Source: AR12 sp036265915 (GTDB lineage: Bacteria; Methylomirabilota; Methylomirabilia; Rokubacteriales; CSP1-6). From it: a DNA stretch of 64,000 nucleotides. Below are positions 56,951-64,000 of the stretch, one piece after another. The notes under the pieces were generated by a model. The model had not been told where the DNA came from. It saw only the letters and a program-made list of their open reading frames with translations, and did not search any database. The translations under genes were made by a program, and so were the position numbers. The stretch's first letter is position 1; each line of letters starts with the position of its first letter. Location of the stretch: contig DATAOC010000029.1 of assembly GCA_036265915.1 (NCBI GenBank), forward strand, positions 62,001-126,000, read 5' to 3'.

Positions 56951-57847
56951 ATGGCAGACGTCAACGGACTGCGGATCGCGGATCGCAAGCACATCGGACT
57001 GGCGGAGATGCTCAAGGGCGGCGTGATCATGGACGTCACGAACGCGGAGCAGGCGAAGATCGCCGAGGACGCGGGGGCGGCGTCGGTCATGGCGCTCGAG
57101 CGCGTGCCCTCGGACATCCGCAAGGACGGCGGCGTGGCACGGATGTCGCCGGTGAAGAAGATCCAGGAGATCCAGAAAGCGGTGACGATCCCCGTCATGG
57201 CCAAGGCGCGCATCGGCCACTTCGTCGAGGCTCAGATCCTCGAGGCGCTCGGCATCGACTTCATCGACGAGTCCGAGGTCCTCACGCCCGCCGACGAGCA
57301 CTTTCACATCGACAAGTTCGCGTTCCGCGTGCCCTTCGTCTGCGGCTGCCGGGATCTCGGCGAGGCGCTGCGGCGCATCGGCGAGGGGGCGGCGATGATC
57401 CGCACCAAGGGCGAGGCCGGCTCGGGCAACATCGTCGAGGCCGTTCGCCACATGCGCGCGATCGTGAGCGGTATCCGCCGACTCACGACCCTCTCTCCCG
57501 AGGAGCTCATGACGGAGGCCAAGAATCTCGGCGCGCCGTACGAGCTGGTGCGCTGGGTGGCGCAGGCGGGCAAGCTGCCGGTGCCCAACTTCTCGGCGGG
57601 CGGCATCGCCACGCCGGCCGACGCCGCGCTCATGATGCAGCTCGGCGCCGAGGCGGTGTTCGTCGGCTCCGGCATCTTCAAGTCGGCGGATCCCGCCAGG
57701 CGCGCGAAGGCGATCGTGCAGGCGACGACGCACTTCAAGGACGCGGACGTGCTGGTGCGGGTGAGCGAGGATCTCGGCGAGGCGATGGTCGGCATCGAGA
57801 CGTCCAAGCTGGCCGAGAAGGATCTGATGCAGACGCGCGGCTGGTAG
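56951..57847 (+). CDS. pdxS: Pyridoxal 5'-phosphate synthase, synthase subunit
   Basis: 298 residues, (beta/alpha)8 barrel that makes PLP from ribose 5-phosphate, glyceraldehyde 3-phosphate and ammonia from PdxT. Catalytic Lys85 (VMAKARIGH) and Lys153 (IRTKGEAGSGN), Asp28 (VIMDV), RVPSDIRKDGG, IDFIDESEVLTPAD, all invariant in the family. AAGGAG ribosome site. Forms a 12-mer with 12 PdxT. Confidence 0.97.
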   Translation: MADVNGLRIADRKHIGLAEMLKGGVIMDVTNAEQAKIAEDAGAASVMALERVPSDIRKDGGVARMSPVKKIQEIQKAVTIPVMAKARIGHFVEAQILEALGIDFIDESEVLTPADEHFHIDKFAFRVPFVCGCRDLGEALRRIGEGAAMIRTKGEAGSGNIVEAVRHMRAIVSGIRRLTTLSPEELMTEAKNLGAPYELVRWVAQAGKLPVPNFSAGGIATPADAALMMQLGAEAVFVGSGIFKSADPARRAKAIVQATTHFKDADVLVRVSEDLGEAMVGIETSKLAEKDLMQTRGW

Positions 57848-57849
57848 AC

Positions 57850-58443
57850 GTGAAGATCGGCGTTCTCGCGCTCCAGGGCGACTTCTCCCGCCACGCCGCA
57901 GCGCTCGCGCGCTGCGGCGCCGAGGCGATCGAGATTCGCAAGCCCGCGCAGCTGGCGGAGGTCGACGGCCTGATCATGCCCGGGGGCGAGAGCACCACGC
58001 TGCTGAAGCTGATGCACGAGTGGGGCTTCGTGCCCGCGCTGGAGGGCTTCCATCGGGCGGGCAAGCCGATCTTCGGCACGTGCGCCGGCCTCATCCTGCT
58101 CGCGCGGGAGGTGACGAACCCGAAGCAGTTCGCGCTCGGCTTCATCGACGTCGGAGTCGAGCGCAACGCGTACGGCCGGCAGCGCGAGTCCTTCGAGACC
58201 GCCGGCATGGCGACGCTCGAGGGCCAGGCGACGCCGGTGGAGATGGTCTTCATCCGCGCGCCACGGATCCGGCGCGTGGGAAGCGGCGTCGAGGTGCTCG
58301 CCCGGCACGGCGAGGAGCCGGTCATGGCCCGCGAAGGCAGCGTCCTCGTCGCCACCTTTCATCCCGAGCTCACCGACGATGCGACCGTGCACGCCTATTT
58401 CTGCGACATGGTCGCCAAGGCGCGCGAGGGGGTCGCGGCGTGA
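57850..58443 (+). CDS. pdxT: Pyridoxal 5'-phosphate synthase, glutaminase subunit
   Basis: 197-residue class I glutaminase supplying ammonia to PdxS. Cys78 (FGTCAGLILLA), His171 and Glu173 (FHPELTDD), GGESTTLLKLM, FIRAPRI. GTG start 2 bases after pdxS. Confidence 0.96.
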   Translation: MKIGVLALQGDFSRHAAALARCGAEAIEIRKPAQLAEVDGLIMPGGESTTLLKLMHEWGFVPALEGFHRAGKPIFGTCAGLILLAREVTNPKQFALGFIDVGVERNAYGRQRESFETAGMATLEGQATPVEMVFIRAPRIRRVGSGVEVLARHGEEPVMAREGSVLVATFHPELTDDATVHAYFCDMVAKAREGVAA

Positions 58444-59048
58444 TCTTCCATGCGGAGTACACGGCCGTTCCGGCCGACGCTGTGGACCGGTTCGTCGACG
58501 CACAGGAGCTCGGCCGGCTGATCAGCGTCGGGTCGGATGGCACGCCGCACATCGGCCTCTATCCGTTCGTTCGCGTGCCCGGCGCGGTGGACCTGCACCT
58601 GGTGCGCACGGACGAGGTGGCGACGGACCTCCGAGTGCGTCCGCGCTGCGTGTTCGAGGTCGATGAGGTGCTGGGCGTCATTCCGTCGTACTGGGTCCAC
58701 CCGGAGTACGGCGGTTCCGCCACGGCGTATCATCGCACCGTGATCTTCGACTGCGTTGCGAGCGTGCTCGACGAGCCCGCGGCGGTGGCCGCGCAGCAGG
58801 AGCGACTCATGGCGCGGTATCAGCCCGAGGGTCGCTTCCGCGCCATCCGCCCGGACGACCCGCTGTATCGTGGCGCGCTTGCGCAGCTCGCGGCCGTGCG
58901 ACTCGGCGTCGAGCGCACCCGGGTGAAGTTCAAGCTCGCTCAGAATCGACCACCGGAAACCAGGCGTCAGATCATTCACTTTCTTCGAGAGCGTGGGCGG
59001 CCCAACGACATCCGGGCGGCCGAGGCGCTGGAGTCGACACTGCCATGA
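58440..59048 (+). CDS. PaiB-like FMN-binding protein
   Basis: 202 residues. Features shared with the PaiB / FMN-binding negative transcriptional regulator family: VGSDGTPHIGLYPFV (split-barrel start), GVIPSYWVHPEYGG (equivalent to the ISPSWY motif) and RVKFKLAQNRPPETRRQII (equivalent to KLSQN). Split-barrel proteins bind FMN. GTG start overlaps the pdxT stop. Might act on vitamin B6 or flavin intermediates or as regulator; inferred only from position. Confidence 0.7.
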   Translation: MIFHAEYTAVPADAVDRFVDAQELGRLISVGSDGTPHIGLYPFVRVPGAVDLHLVRTDEVATDLRVRPRCVFEVDEVLGVIPSYWVHPEYGGSATAYHRTVIFDCVASVLDEPAAVAAQQERLMARYQPEGRFRAIRPDDPLYRGALAQLAAVRLGVERTRVKFKLAQNRPPETRRQIIHFLRERGRPNDIRAAEALESTLP

Positions 59049-59836
59049 AGATCCGTGTGAACGACATCGACGTAAACTACGTCCTCGAAGGGCCTGCTCA
59101 CGCTCCGACGGTGACCTTCAGCCACTCGCTGGCAACGGACCTCTCGATGTGGAATCCGCAGGCGGCGGCGCTGGCGAAGCGGTATCGCGTTCTCCGGTAT
59201 GACACGCGCGGCCATGGCAACACGGATGCGCCCTCCGGCGCGTATTCGCTCGCCCAGCTGGCCGACGACGCCCGCGGGCTTCTGAAGGCGCTCGGGATCG
59301 CGCGCACACACTGGGTCGGCCTGTCCATGGGCGGCATGATCGGCCAGACCCTCGCGCTGTCGACACCGGGCCTGTTCCAGAGCCTGAGCCTCTGCGACAC
59401 CTCCAGCCGCGTGCCGCCGGAGGCGAAGCCCACGTGGGACGAGCGCATCGCGGTCGCGGAGACGAAGGGCATGGACCCGCACGTCGAGCCGACGATCGCG
59501 CGCTGGTTCACGCCGAAGTTCGTCGAGTCGCGACCCGACGTCGTCAATCCCGTGCGCGACATGATCCGCCGGACGAATCCGCGCGGCTATGCCGGCTGCT
59601 GCCACGCCATCAGATCGCTCGACCTGACCGATCGGCTCGACGCCATCACCATTCCCACGCTCATCATCGTCGGCGCGCAGGACGTCGGGACGCCGGTCGC
59701 AGCATCGCAGGCGATCCACGAGCGCATCAAGGGCTCGGAGCTCGTGATTCTGGACCCCGCATCGCACCTCTCGAATCTGGAGCAACCGGAGCACTTCACC
59801 CGCGCGCTGGAGAGGTTTCTCACGAAGCTCGCATGA
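59045..59836 (+). CDS. 3-oxoadipate enol-lactonase-like alpha/beta hydrolase
   Basis: 263 residues, PcaD group. Ser94 (GLSMGGMIG), Asp213 (GAQDVGTP), His241 (PASHLSNLEQPEHF), oxyanion region FSHSLATDLSMW. PcaD opens 3-oxoadipate enol-lactone in aromatic degradation, but no other pca gene is present and the family is broad. ATG overlaps the PaiB-like stop (ATGA). Confidence 0.8.
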   Translation: MKIRVNDIDVNYVLEGPAHAPTVTFSHSLATDLSMWNPQAAALAKRYRVLRYDTRGHGNTDAPSGAYSLAQLADDARGLLKALGIARTHWVGLSMGGMIGQTLALSTPGLFQSLSLCDTSSRVPPEAKPTWDERIAVAETKGMDPHVEPTIARWFTPKFVESRPDVVNPVRDMIRRTNPRGYAGCCHAIRSLDLTDRLDAITIPTLIIVGAQDVGTPVAASQAIHERIKGSELVILDPASHLSNLEQPEHFTRALERFLTKLA

Positions 59837-59934
59837 GCTGAGCCCGCGAGCGCTTGACCCGCAGGTCGGCCGGGCGTATCGTCCTGGTCCAACCAGCCGA
59901 CCAGCTCGGGGTCGACGGCGGCCAGGAGGACGGT

Positions 59935-61143
59935 ATGTCAGCGCTGATCTGTGAGGTCGTGTATCGCGGTATCTTCCAGAAGAACCTCGCCGCCCGCATC
60001 TGCCGCGGCATCGTGCTGTCCGCGCGCAAGTCGGGCCGCTGGGGCATCGCCTTCGGTCGATACGGCGACAGTCCGCAGCGCAACGGCATTCCGGCCAAGG
60101 ACTTCGCGATCGTGGCGGACACCAAGGAAGAGCTCGAGCAGAACATGGCGCGCTACGAGCCCAAGCACACGGACATCACCGTGGTCCTCGACGACACCTT
60201 GTGCAAGGGCGTCGAGTCCTGGGCCTGGTACGGGCTGCAGCCGATCAACCGGCTGACCGTCGCCAACGGCACCGTCCTGATGACGTCGCTCCAGAGCTTC
60301 GACAGCCTGCTCAAGGACATCCACAAGAAGGATGCGCCCTACAACCTCTCGCTGATCCGGGCCAAGGCGTCGTTCTCCGGGCTCTGGGTGCACAAGGAAG
60401 ATCACACCGAGGTGCGGGTGCTCGGCGCCCTCGCCAGGATCGCGCCGCACTTCCTGTCGCTCGAAGGCGTCTGTCAAGCGATCCCGGAGTCGGAGTGGGG
60501 CTCCGACCTCAAGGTCGCGTCCGCCCGCAAGGCCCACGACCGGCTCGAGACGCGCGAGGTGAAGATCACCGAGGGCAACGCCGAGGTCCCGTACTCGTTC
60601 GAGATGCCGAAGTGGTGGGAGATGCGCGAAGGCGTGACCATCCCGGCCATTCCCATCGGCAAGCCGAAGGAGGGCGGGCAGGGCTACGTCCCGGAACGCA
60701 ACCCGTACTTCAAGAAGTACACGACGCGGACGATGCGTCCCGTGATCGACTTCGACACGTGTGTGAAGTGCAACCTCTGCTGGATCTCGTGCCCGGACTC
60801 CGTCTTCGACGTGATGCCGGACGGTACCTTCGATGCCGCGATGGAGGCGTGCTGTGGCTGCGGCGTGTGCGAGGCGGTGTGTCCCGTGGAGAACTGCATC
60901 ACCATGGTGAACGAGGCCGTCTTCGAGGACAACGCGAGCCAGTGGGAGATGTGGCGGCAGGACAAGGCCGGCTACAAGACCTGGCTGCTCGACAAGATCG
61001 CCGACAAGCAGGCCACCGTCCGCTCGCACGGGTTCCGCTTCCGCGGTCAGTACGACGAGGAGCTGAAGAAGGACCTCGACTCCGGCGGCGTGGAGATCAC
61101 CGCGGGCATCCCGGGCGAGAATGCCGGGCACAAGACGGTCTAG
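59935..61143 (+). CDS. 2-oxoacid:ferredoxin oxidoreductase, fused gamma-delta subunit (oxalate oxidoreductase type)
   Basis: 402 residues. The N-terminal part (1-190) is the gamma domain (ICRGIVLSARKSGRWGIAFG, ARYEPKHTDITVVLDDTL). The C-terminal part is an 8Fe ferredoxin domain with Cys276, 279, 282, 286 and Cys306, 309, 312, 316. Gamma and delta are separate genes in four-subunit pyruvate oxidoreductases; the fusion gives a three-gene enzyme as in Moorella oxalate oxidoreductase. ATG with AGGAGG ribosome site, first gene of the operon. Passes electrons from the ThDP site to ferredoxin. Confidence 0.85.
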   Translation: MSALICEVVYRGIFQKNLAARICRGIVLSARKSGRWGIAFGRYGDSPQRNGIPAKDFAIVADTKEELEQNMARYEPKHTDITVVLDDTLCKGVESWAWYGLQPINRLTVANGTVLMTSLQSFDSLLKDIHKKDAPYNLSLIRAKASFSGLWVHKEDHTEVRVLGALARIAPHFLSLEGVCQAIPESEWGSDLKVASARKAHDRLETREVKITEGNAEVPYSFEMPKWWEMREGVTIPAIPIGKPKEGGQGYVPERNPYFKKYTTRTMRPVIDFDTCVKCNLCWISCPDSVFDVMPDGTFDAAMEACCGCGVCEAVCPVENCITMVNEAVFEDNASQWEMWRQDKAGYKTWLLDKIADKQATVRSHGFRFRGQYDEELKKDLDSGGVEITAGIPGENAGHKTV

Positions 61144-61152
61144 GAGACAGCC

Positions 61153-62382
61153 ATGGCGACAGTCACCAGTGCGGCTCCAGCGGTCGGCGACGACAAGGAG
61201 CTGCTGATCTCCGGTAGCGAGGCGGTGGCCGAGGCGCTGGCCCTGGCCGACCTCGACGTGGTCACCGCGTACCCCATCCGGCCCTATGACACGGTCATGC
61301 AGGCCATCGCCAAGAAGATCGCGAACGGCCAGCTGGTCGCCGAGTACATCGTGGCCGAGGGCGAGCACAGCCAGTTCGAGATCGTCAAGCACGCCTCGAC
61401 CGTCGGCGCGCGCGTGTTCTGCGGCTCCTCCGGCGTGGGCTGGATGTACGCGATGGAGTGCCTGGTGGTGACGCCGCCGCTGCGCGTGCCGATGGTGGCG
61501 CTCGTCGGCAACCGCGCGCTCGACGATCCCGGGGCCTTCGGCGTGGAGCACAACGACGCGCTCGTCGTGCGCGACCTCGGCTGGATGCTGTGCTGGATCG
61601 ACACCTCGCAGGAAGCGCTCGACACCACGCTGATCGCCTATCGCGTCGCCGAGGATCGTCGGGTGTTCCTGCCGCTGGCGATCTCCGCTGACGGCGCGTT
61701 CCTCACGCATTCGCAGGCGCTGACGCTGGTGCCGCCGAAGGAGAAGGTCGACCGCTTCCTGCCCCGCTACGACCGCGGCGACCTGCTGCTGCATCCGGAC
61801 AATCCGATCACGGTGGCCCCGCAGGCGAACGAGGACTGGGTCATCGAGATCCGCCGACAGAACGACGAGGCGATGAAGCGCGCCTACGGCGTGATCGAGG
61901 AAGCCTACGCCGACTTCCGGCGCGTCTTCGGCCGCGGACCCGAGAATCCGTGGTTCGAGAGCTACATGCTCGACGATGCCGAGATCGTCCTGGTCGGGAT
62001 GGGGACGATCTCGCTGCCGATCAAGGTGGCGATCCGCGAGCTGCGGAGCAAGGGCAAGAAGGTCGGCCTGCTGCGCCTGCGGTGGTTCCGGCCGTTCCCG
62101 ACCGAGCAGGTCGTGACCGCGCTGTCGCGGGCGCAGGCCATCGGGGTGATCGACCGCGACTATTCGTTCGGCTCGCCGTTCGCCTCCGGCGTGGTGGCCA
62201 ACGAGATCCGCGCGGCCATGTACAACGCGCCGCGCCGGCCGCCGCTGCTGAGCTTCATCTCGGGCCTCGGCGGCCGCGAGGTGACGCTGGAGGACGTGAA
62301 CCAGGCCGTCGAGATGTGCTACGGCGCGGCGAACGCCGGGAAGTCGGACGCCAAGACGCACTGGCTCGGCGTACGGGAATAG
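61153..62382 (+). CDS. 2-oxoacid:ferredoxin oxidoreductase, alpha subunit (oxalate oxidoreductase type)
   Basis: 409 residues. In the pyruvate enzymes the conserved motif is YPITP; here it is YPIRPYD with Arg43, and NRALDD provides Arg121 and Asp124. From memory, oxalate oxidoreductase of Moorella thermoacetica uses Arg31, Arg109 and Asp112 of its alpha chain; the spacing (78 and 3) is identical here after a 12-residue offset. Conserved VAEGEHSQFEIVKHASTVGA and CGSSGVGWMYAMECL follow. Reaction expected: oxalate plus CoA-independent decarboxylation to 2 CO2 with two electrons to ferredoxin. Confidence 0.82.
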   Translation: MATVTSAAPAVGDDKELLISGSEAVAEALALADLDVVTAYPIRPYDTVMQAIAKKIANGQLVAEYIVAEGEHSQFEIVKHASTVGARVFCGSSGVGWMYAMECLVVTPPLRVPMVALVGNRALDDPGAFGVEHNDALVVRDLGWMLCWIDTSQEALDTTLIAYRVAEDRRVFLPLAISADGAFLTHSQALTLVPPKEKVDRFLPRYDRGDLLLHPDNPITVAPQANEDWVIEIRRQNDEAMKRAYGVIEEAYADFRRVFGRGPENPWFESYMLDDAEIVLVGMGTISLPIKVAIRELRSKGKKVGLLRLRWFRPFPTEQVVTALSRAQAIGVIDRDYSFGSPFASGVVANEIRAAMYNAPRRPPLLSFISGLGGREVTLEDVNQAVEMCYGAANAGKSDAKTHWLGVRE

Positions 62383-62396
62383 GAAAGGACACGCTC

Positions 62397-63422
62397 ATGG
62401 CGGAGACCTTCAGCAACGCGACGCAGGTCCTCGAGCCGTTCCGCGGCATCAAGCGCGTGACCATCGAGGAGTACTTCACCTCCGGGCATCGCACCTGCCA
62501 GGGCTGCGAGTCGGCCCTGGTGATGAAGCTCATGGTGAAGGCGGCCGGGCCGCGCACGATCGTCCTCGGGTCCACCGGGTGCATGTACGTCGCGAACACG
62601 ACGTACTACACGACGCCCTGGGTGGTGCCGTGGATGCACACGCAGCTCGGCTCCTCGGGCTCCGCGGCGCTGGGAACGGCGGCCGGCCTCAAGGTGCTCA
62701 TGCGCAAGGGCAAGATGAAGAGCGAGCCGATCAACGTCATCGCGTTCTGCGGCGACGGCGGCGGCGCCGACATGGGCGTCGGCGCCATCTCGGCGACGCT
62801 GACGCACCGCGAGTACAACTCGCTGATCCTGCTCTACGACAACGAGTCGTACGCGAATACGGACATCCAGCTGTCGGGCATGACCCCGTACGGCGCCAAC
62901 ACGACGTTCAGTCCGCCCGGCAAGGTGAAGCGCCTGATCCACACGCGCTGGAAGAAGAACATGGCGGGGATGATGGCCGCCGGGCATCCGGAGTGCCGCT
63001 ACGTGGCCACCGTCTGCGCCTCCTACGCGGTCGAGATGATGAACAAGGTCCGCCGCGCGCTGACCATCGGCGGCCCGACCTTCATCCACTCGCTCGACCC
63101 GTGCCCGAAGGGCTGGGACTACGATCCGATGCTCTCGCACGAGCTGGGCGAGCTGGCGATCGAGACGGGCCTGTTCCCGCTCTACGAGATCGAGGACGGC
63201 GTGCTCAAGTACTACGGCAAGACGAAGGCGATCGTGGACGGTCGCGCGCGCAAGCCGGTCCGCGAGTATCTTCTCAAGCAGGGGCGCTTCGCCCACTTCA
63301 CCGAGGAGGACCTGGGGTACTTCCAGGCCAAGGTCGACGAGATGTGGGACAAATGGGAGATGCCGGGCGTGATTCCCTTCAGACGGCTGGACGTCGCGCA
63401 CGCGGCGCTGGACGTGAAATAA
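62397..63422 (+). CDS. 2-oxoacid:ferredoxin oxidoreductase, beta subunit (ThDP)
   Basis: 341 residues, catalytic ThDP subunit. [4Fe-4S] ligands Cys34, Cys37 (CQGCESA), Cys62 (STGCMYV) and probably Cys207 (YVATVCASY). ThDP/Mg motif GDGGGADMG (119-127) with Asn149 (LLYDNESYANT). HSLDPCPKGWDYDP near 240. Follows alpha by 14 bases with AGGAAAGGA ribosome site; terminator behind it ends the operon. Confidence 0.88.
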   Translation: MAETFSNATQVLEPFRGIKRVTIEEYFTSGHRTCQGCESALVMKLMVKAAGPRTIVLGSTGCMYVANTTYYTTPWVVPWMHTQLGSSGSAALGTAAGLKVLMRKGKMKSEPINVIAFCGDGGGADMGVGAISATLTHREYNSLILLYDNESYANTDIQLSGMTPYGANTTFSPPGKVKRLIHTRWKKNMAGMMAAGHPECRYVATVCASYAVEMMNKVRRALTIGGPTFIHSLDPCPKGWDYDPMLSHELGELAIETGLFPLYEIEDGVLKYYGKTKAIVDGRARKPVREYLLKQGRFAHFTEEDLGYFQAKVDEMWDKWEMPGVIPFRRLDVAHAALDVK

Positions 63423-63432
63423 TTTTCGGGTG

Positions 63433-63451
63433 CCGGTGAGCGGCTCACCGG
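63433..63451 (+). terminator. First hairpin of tandem terminator
   Basis: CCGGTGAG-cgg-CTCACCGG, a perfect 8-bp stem 11 bases after the beta-subunit stop; not followed by a T run. Might pause polymerase or protect the 3' end. Confidence 0.5.
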
Positions 63452-63460
63452 TGAGGTGAC

Positions 63461-63500
63461 GGGGCCAGACGCCAGTGGCGTCTGGCCCCGTTTTGTTTTT
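63461..63500 (+). terminator. Rho-independent terminator
   Basis: 13-bp perfect stem GGGGCCAGACGCC / GGCGTCTGGCCCC (63461-63473 and 63477-63489) with AGT loop and GTTTTGTTTTT tail. Closes the oxalate oxidoreductase operon. Confidence 0.95.
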
Positions 63501-63576
63501 CGGCTGCCGCGCTGCGTTGCACGCTCGCCCACGCGGAGCAGTGAGGGCGCGCTCTCACCGTCGAGAGGAGGCGTTG

Positions 63577-64000
63577 ATGGTCAACGCGTTGAAATACGGC
63601 CTGCTGCTGCTGCTCGCCAGTCCGCTTGCGCTCGCCTCGCCGGCCGCCGCCTGGGAGCCGACGAAGCCGATCGAGTTCATCGTCCCGGCCGGGACCGGAG
63701 GCGGGGCCGATCAGATGGCACGCCTCATCCACGGGATCGCGGAGAAGCACCGCCTGGCGCCGCGGCCGATCATCGTCGTGAACAAGTCGGGCGGCGCCGG
63801 CGCCGAGGGGTTCTTGCACGTCAAGGCCAAGAAGGGCGACGCGCACACCATCATCATCACGCTATCGAACCTCTTCACCACGCCGCTGCACACCGGCGTG
63901 CCGTTCACCTGGCGTGACCTCACCCCGGTCGCCCGGCTCGCGCTGGACGAGTTCGTCCTCTGGGTGAACGCGGAGACGCCGTACAAGACGGCGCGCGAGT
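63577..64000 (+). CDS. TctC/Bug-family solute-binding protein (partial, runs off the window)
   Basis: First 141 codons of a tripartite tricarboxylate transporter-type binding protein. Signal peptide (LLLLLASPLALASPAAA), then WEPTKPIEFIVPAGTGGGADQMAR (family start, written to position 48), VVNKSGGAGAEGFLHV, and FTWRDLTPVARLALDEFVLWV. Binds carboxylates in the periplasm. RBS GAGAGGAGG. Isolated from the previous operon by the terminator, but a di- or tricarboxylate uptake role next to an oxalate enzyme is suggestive. Confidence 0.88.
   Translation, partial: MVNALKYGLLLLLASPLALASPAAAWEPTKPIEFIVPAGTGGGADQMARLIHGIAEKHRLAPRPIIVVNKSGGAGAEGFLHVKAKKGDAHTIIITLSNLFTTPLHTGVPFTWRDLTPVARLALDEFVLWVNAETPYKTARE

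Noticed and set aside
59045..59836. Calling the hydrolase pcaD
   Set aside because: Motifs fit the family, but no other beta-ketoadipate gene is present, so a gene symbol would overstate the case.
1..64000. CRISPR arrays, insertion sequences, integrase or attachment sites, tRNA and rRNA genes
   Set aside because: Looked for regularly spaced repeats, transposase motifs and cloverleaf/CCA-like ends; none seen. A tRNAscan or IS search could still find something I missed by eye.

Overview
The window is high-GC bacterial DNA (roughly two thirds G+C by eye), densely coding on both strands, with intergenic gaps all under about 200 bases. I see no rRNA or tRNA gene, CRISPR array, insertion sequence or phage gene. 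The gene content points to a free-living, metabolically versatile Gram-negative soil or sediment bacterium: polyhydroxyalkanoate (PHA) storage, several acyl-CoA ligases and short-chain dehydrogenases, a TctC-type solute-binding protein, an outer-membrane barrel protein, MlaC, AsmA/DUF748 and ferredoxin-linked 2-oxoacid oxidation. This mix resembles Candidatus Rokubacteria (Methylomirabilota). That is inference from content and composition only, and a proteobacterial origin is not excluded.

Layout. 1-7280: end of an SCP-2-like gene, a His-rich multi-pass membrane protein, then a PHA island (phaC-phaE-like-phaJ, fabG/phaB, phaR, phasin, acyl-CoA ligase). 7283-12961: two SDRs, a glycosyltransferase, a zinc alcohol dehydrogenase and small envelope proteins. 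13020-19661: a probable single operon of a D-aminoacylase-type amidohydrolase, a DUF3309 miniprotein, a complete PotABCD/PhnSTUV-type ABC importer and a split thiamine-diphosphate decarboxylase resembling ComD/ComE. 19708-25734: MscS-like channel, class I aminotransferase, HxH cupin, GDP-mannose dehydratase and a second D-aminoacylase-type enzyme. 25897-32995: two large hybrid histidine kinases around a RibD-C protein and a class II aldolase. 33002-40697: carnitine-CoA-ligase-like enzyme, glycine-zipper proteins, an alpha/beta hydrolase with a probable frameshift, a DMT transporter, a cyclic-nucleotide-binding protein, MlaC and a FecR-domain protein. 40740-44969: TPR outer-membrane barrel, QueF, a second DMT transporter divergent from a YchF-like ATPase, and a small membrane protein. 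44966-52618: a corrinoid-activation (RACE) operon with a UroD-family methyltransferase-like protein and a double-hotdog protein, then a 1290-residue AsmA/DUF748 protein. 52678-59836: GatC/GatA-like amidase pair, PCP_red-like and Smr proteins, and the pdxR-pdxS-pdxT vitamin B6 operon with two extra genes. 59935-63500: a three-gene 2-oxoacid:ferredoxin oxidoreductase that I read as an oxalate oxidoreductase, closed by a strong terminator, then the start of a TctC protein.

How the genes work together. The PHA genes form a complete granule module: reductase and hydratase supply (R)-3-hydroxyacyl-CoA, the two-part synthase polymerises it, the phasin coats the granule and PhaR probably represses. 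The ABC-importer/decarboxylase operon looks like an uptake-and-degradation unit for a C3 sulfonate or phosphonate, possibly released by the amidohydrolase. The terminal operon would turn oxalate into CO2 and reduced ferredoxin.

The most notable findings are: (1) the oxalate-oxidoreductase signature in the 2-oxoacid oxidoreductase alpha subunit; (2) the ABC/ComDE-like operon; (3) -10-like hexamers placed 5-11 nt before at least fifteen start codons, which implies widespread leaderless transcription, including a 22-bp divergent promoter with overlapping -10 boxes at 43650-43671; (4) a palindromic operator at the pdxR promoter; (5) an internally duplicated His-rich membrane protein of unknown function.
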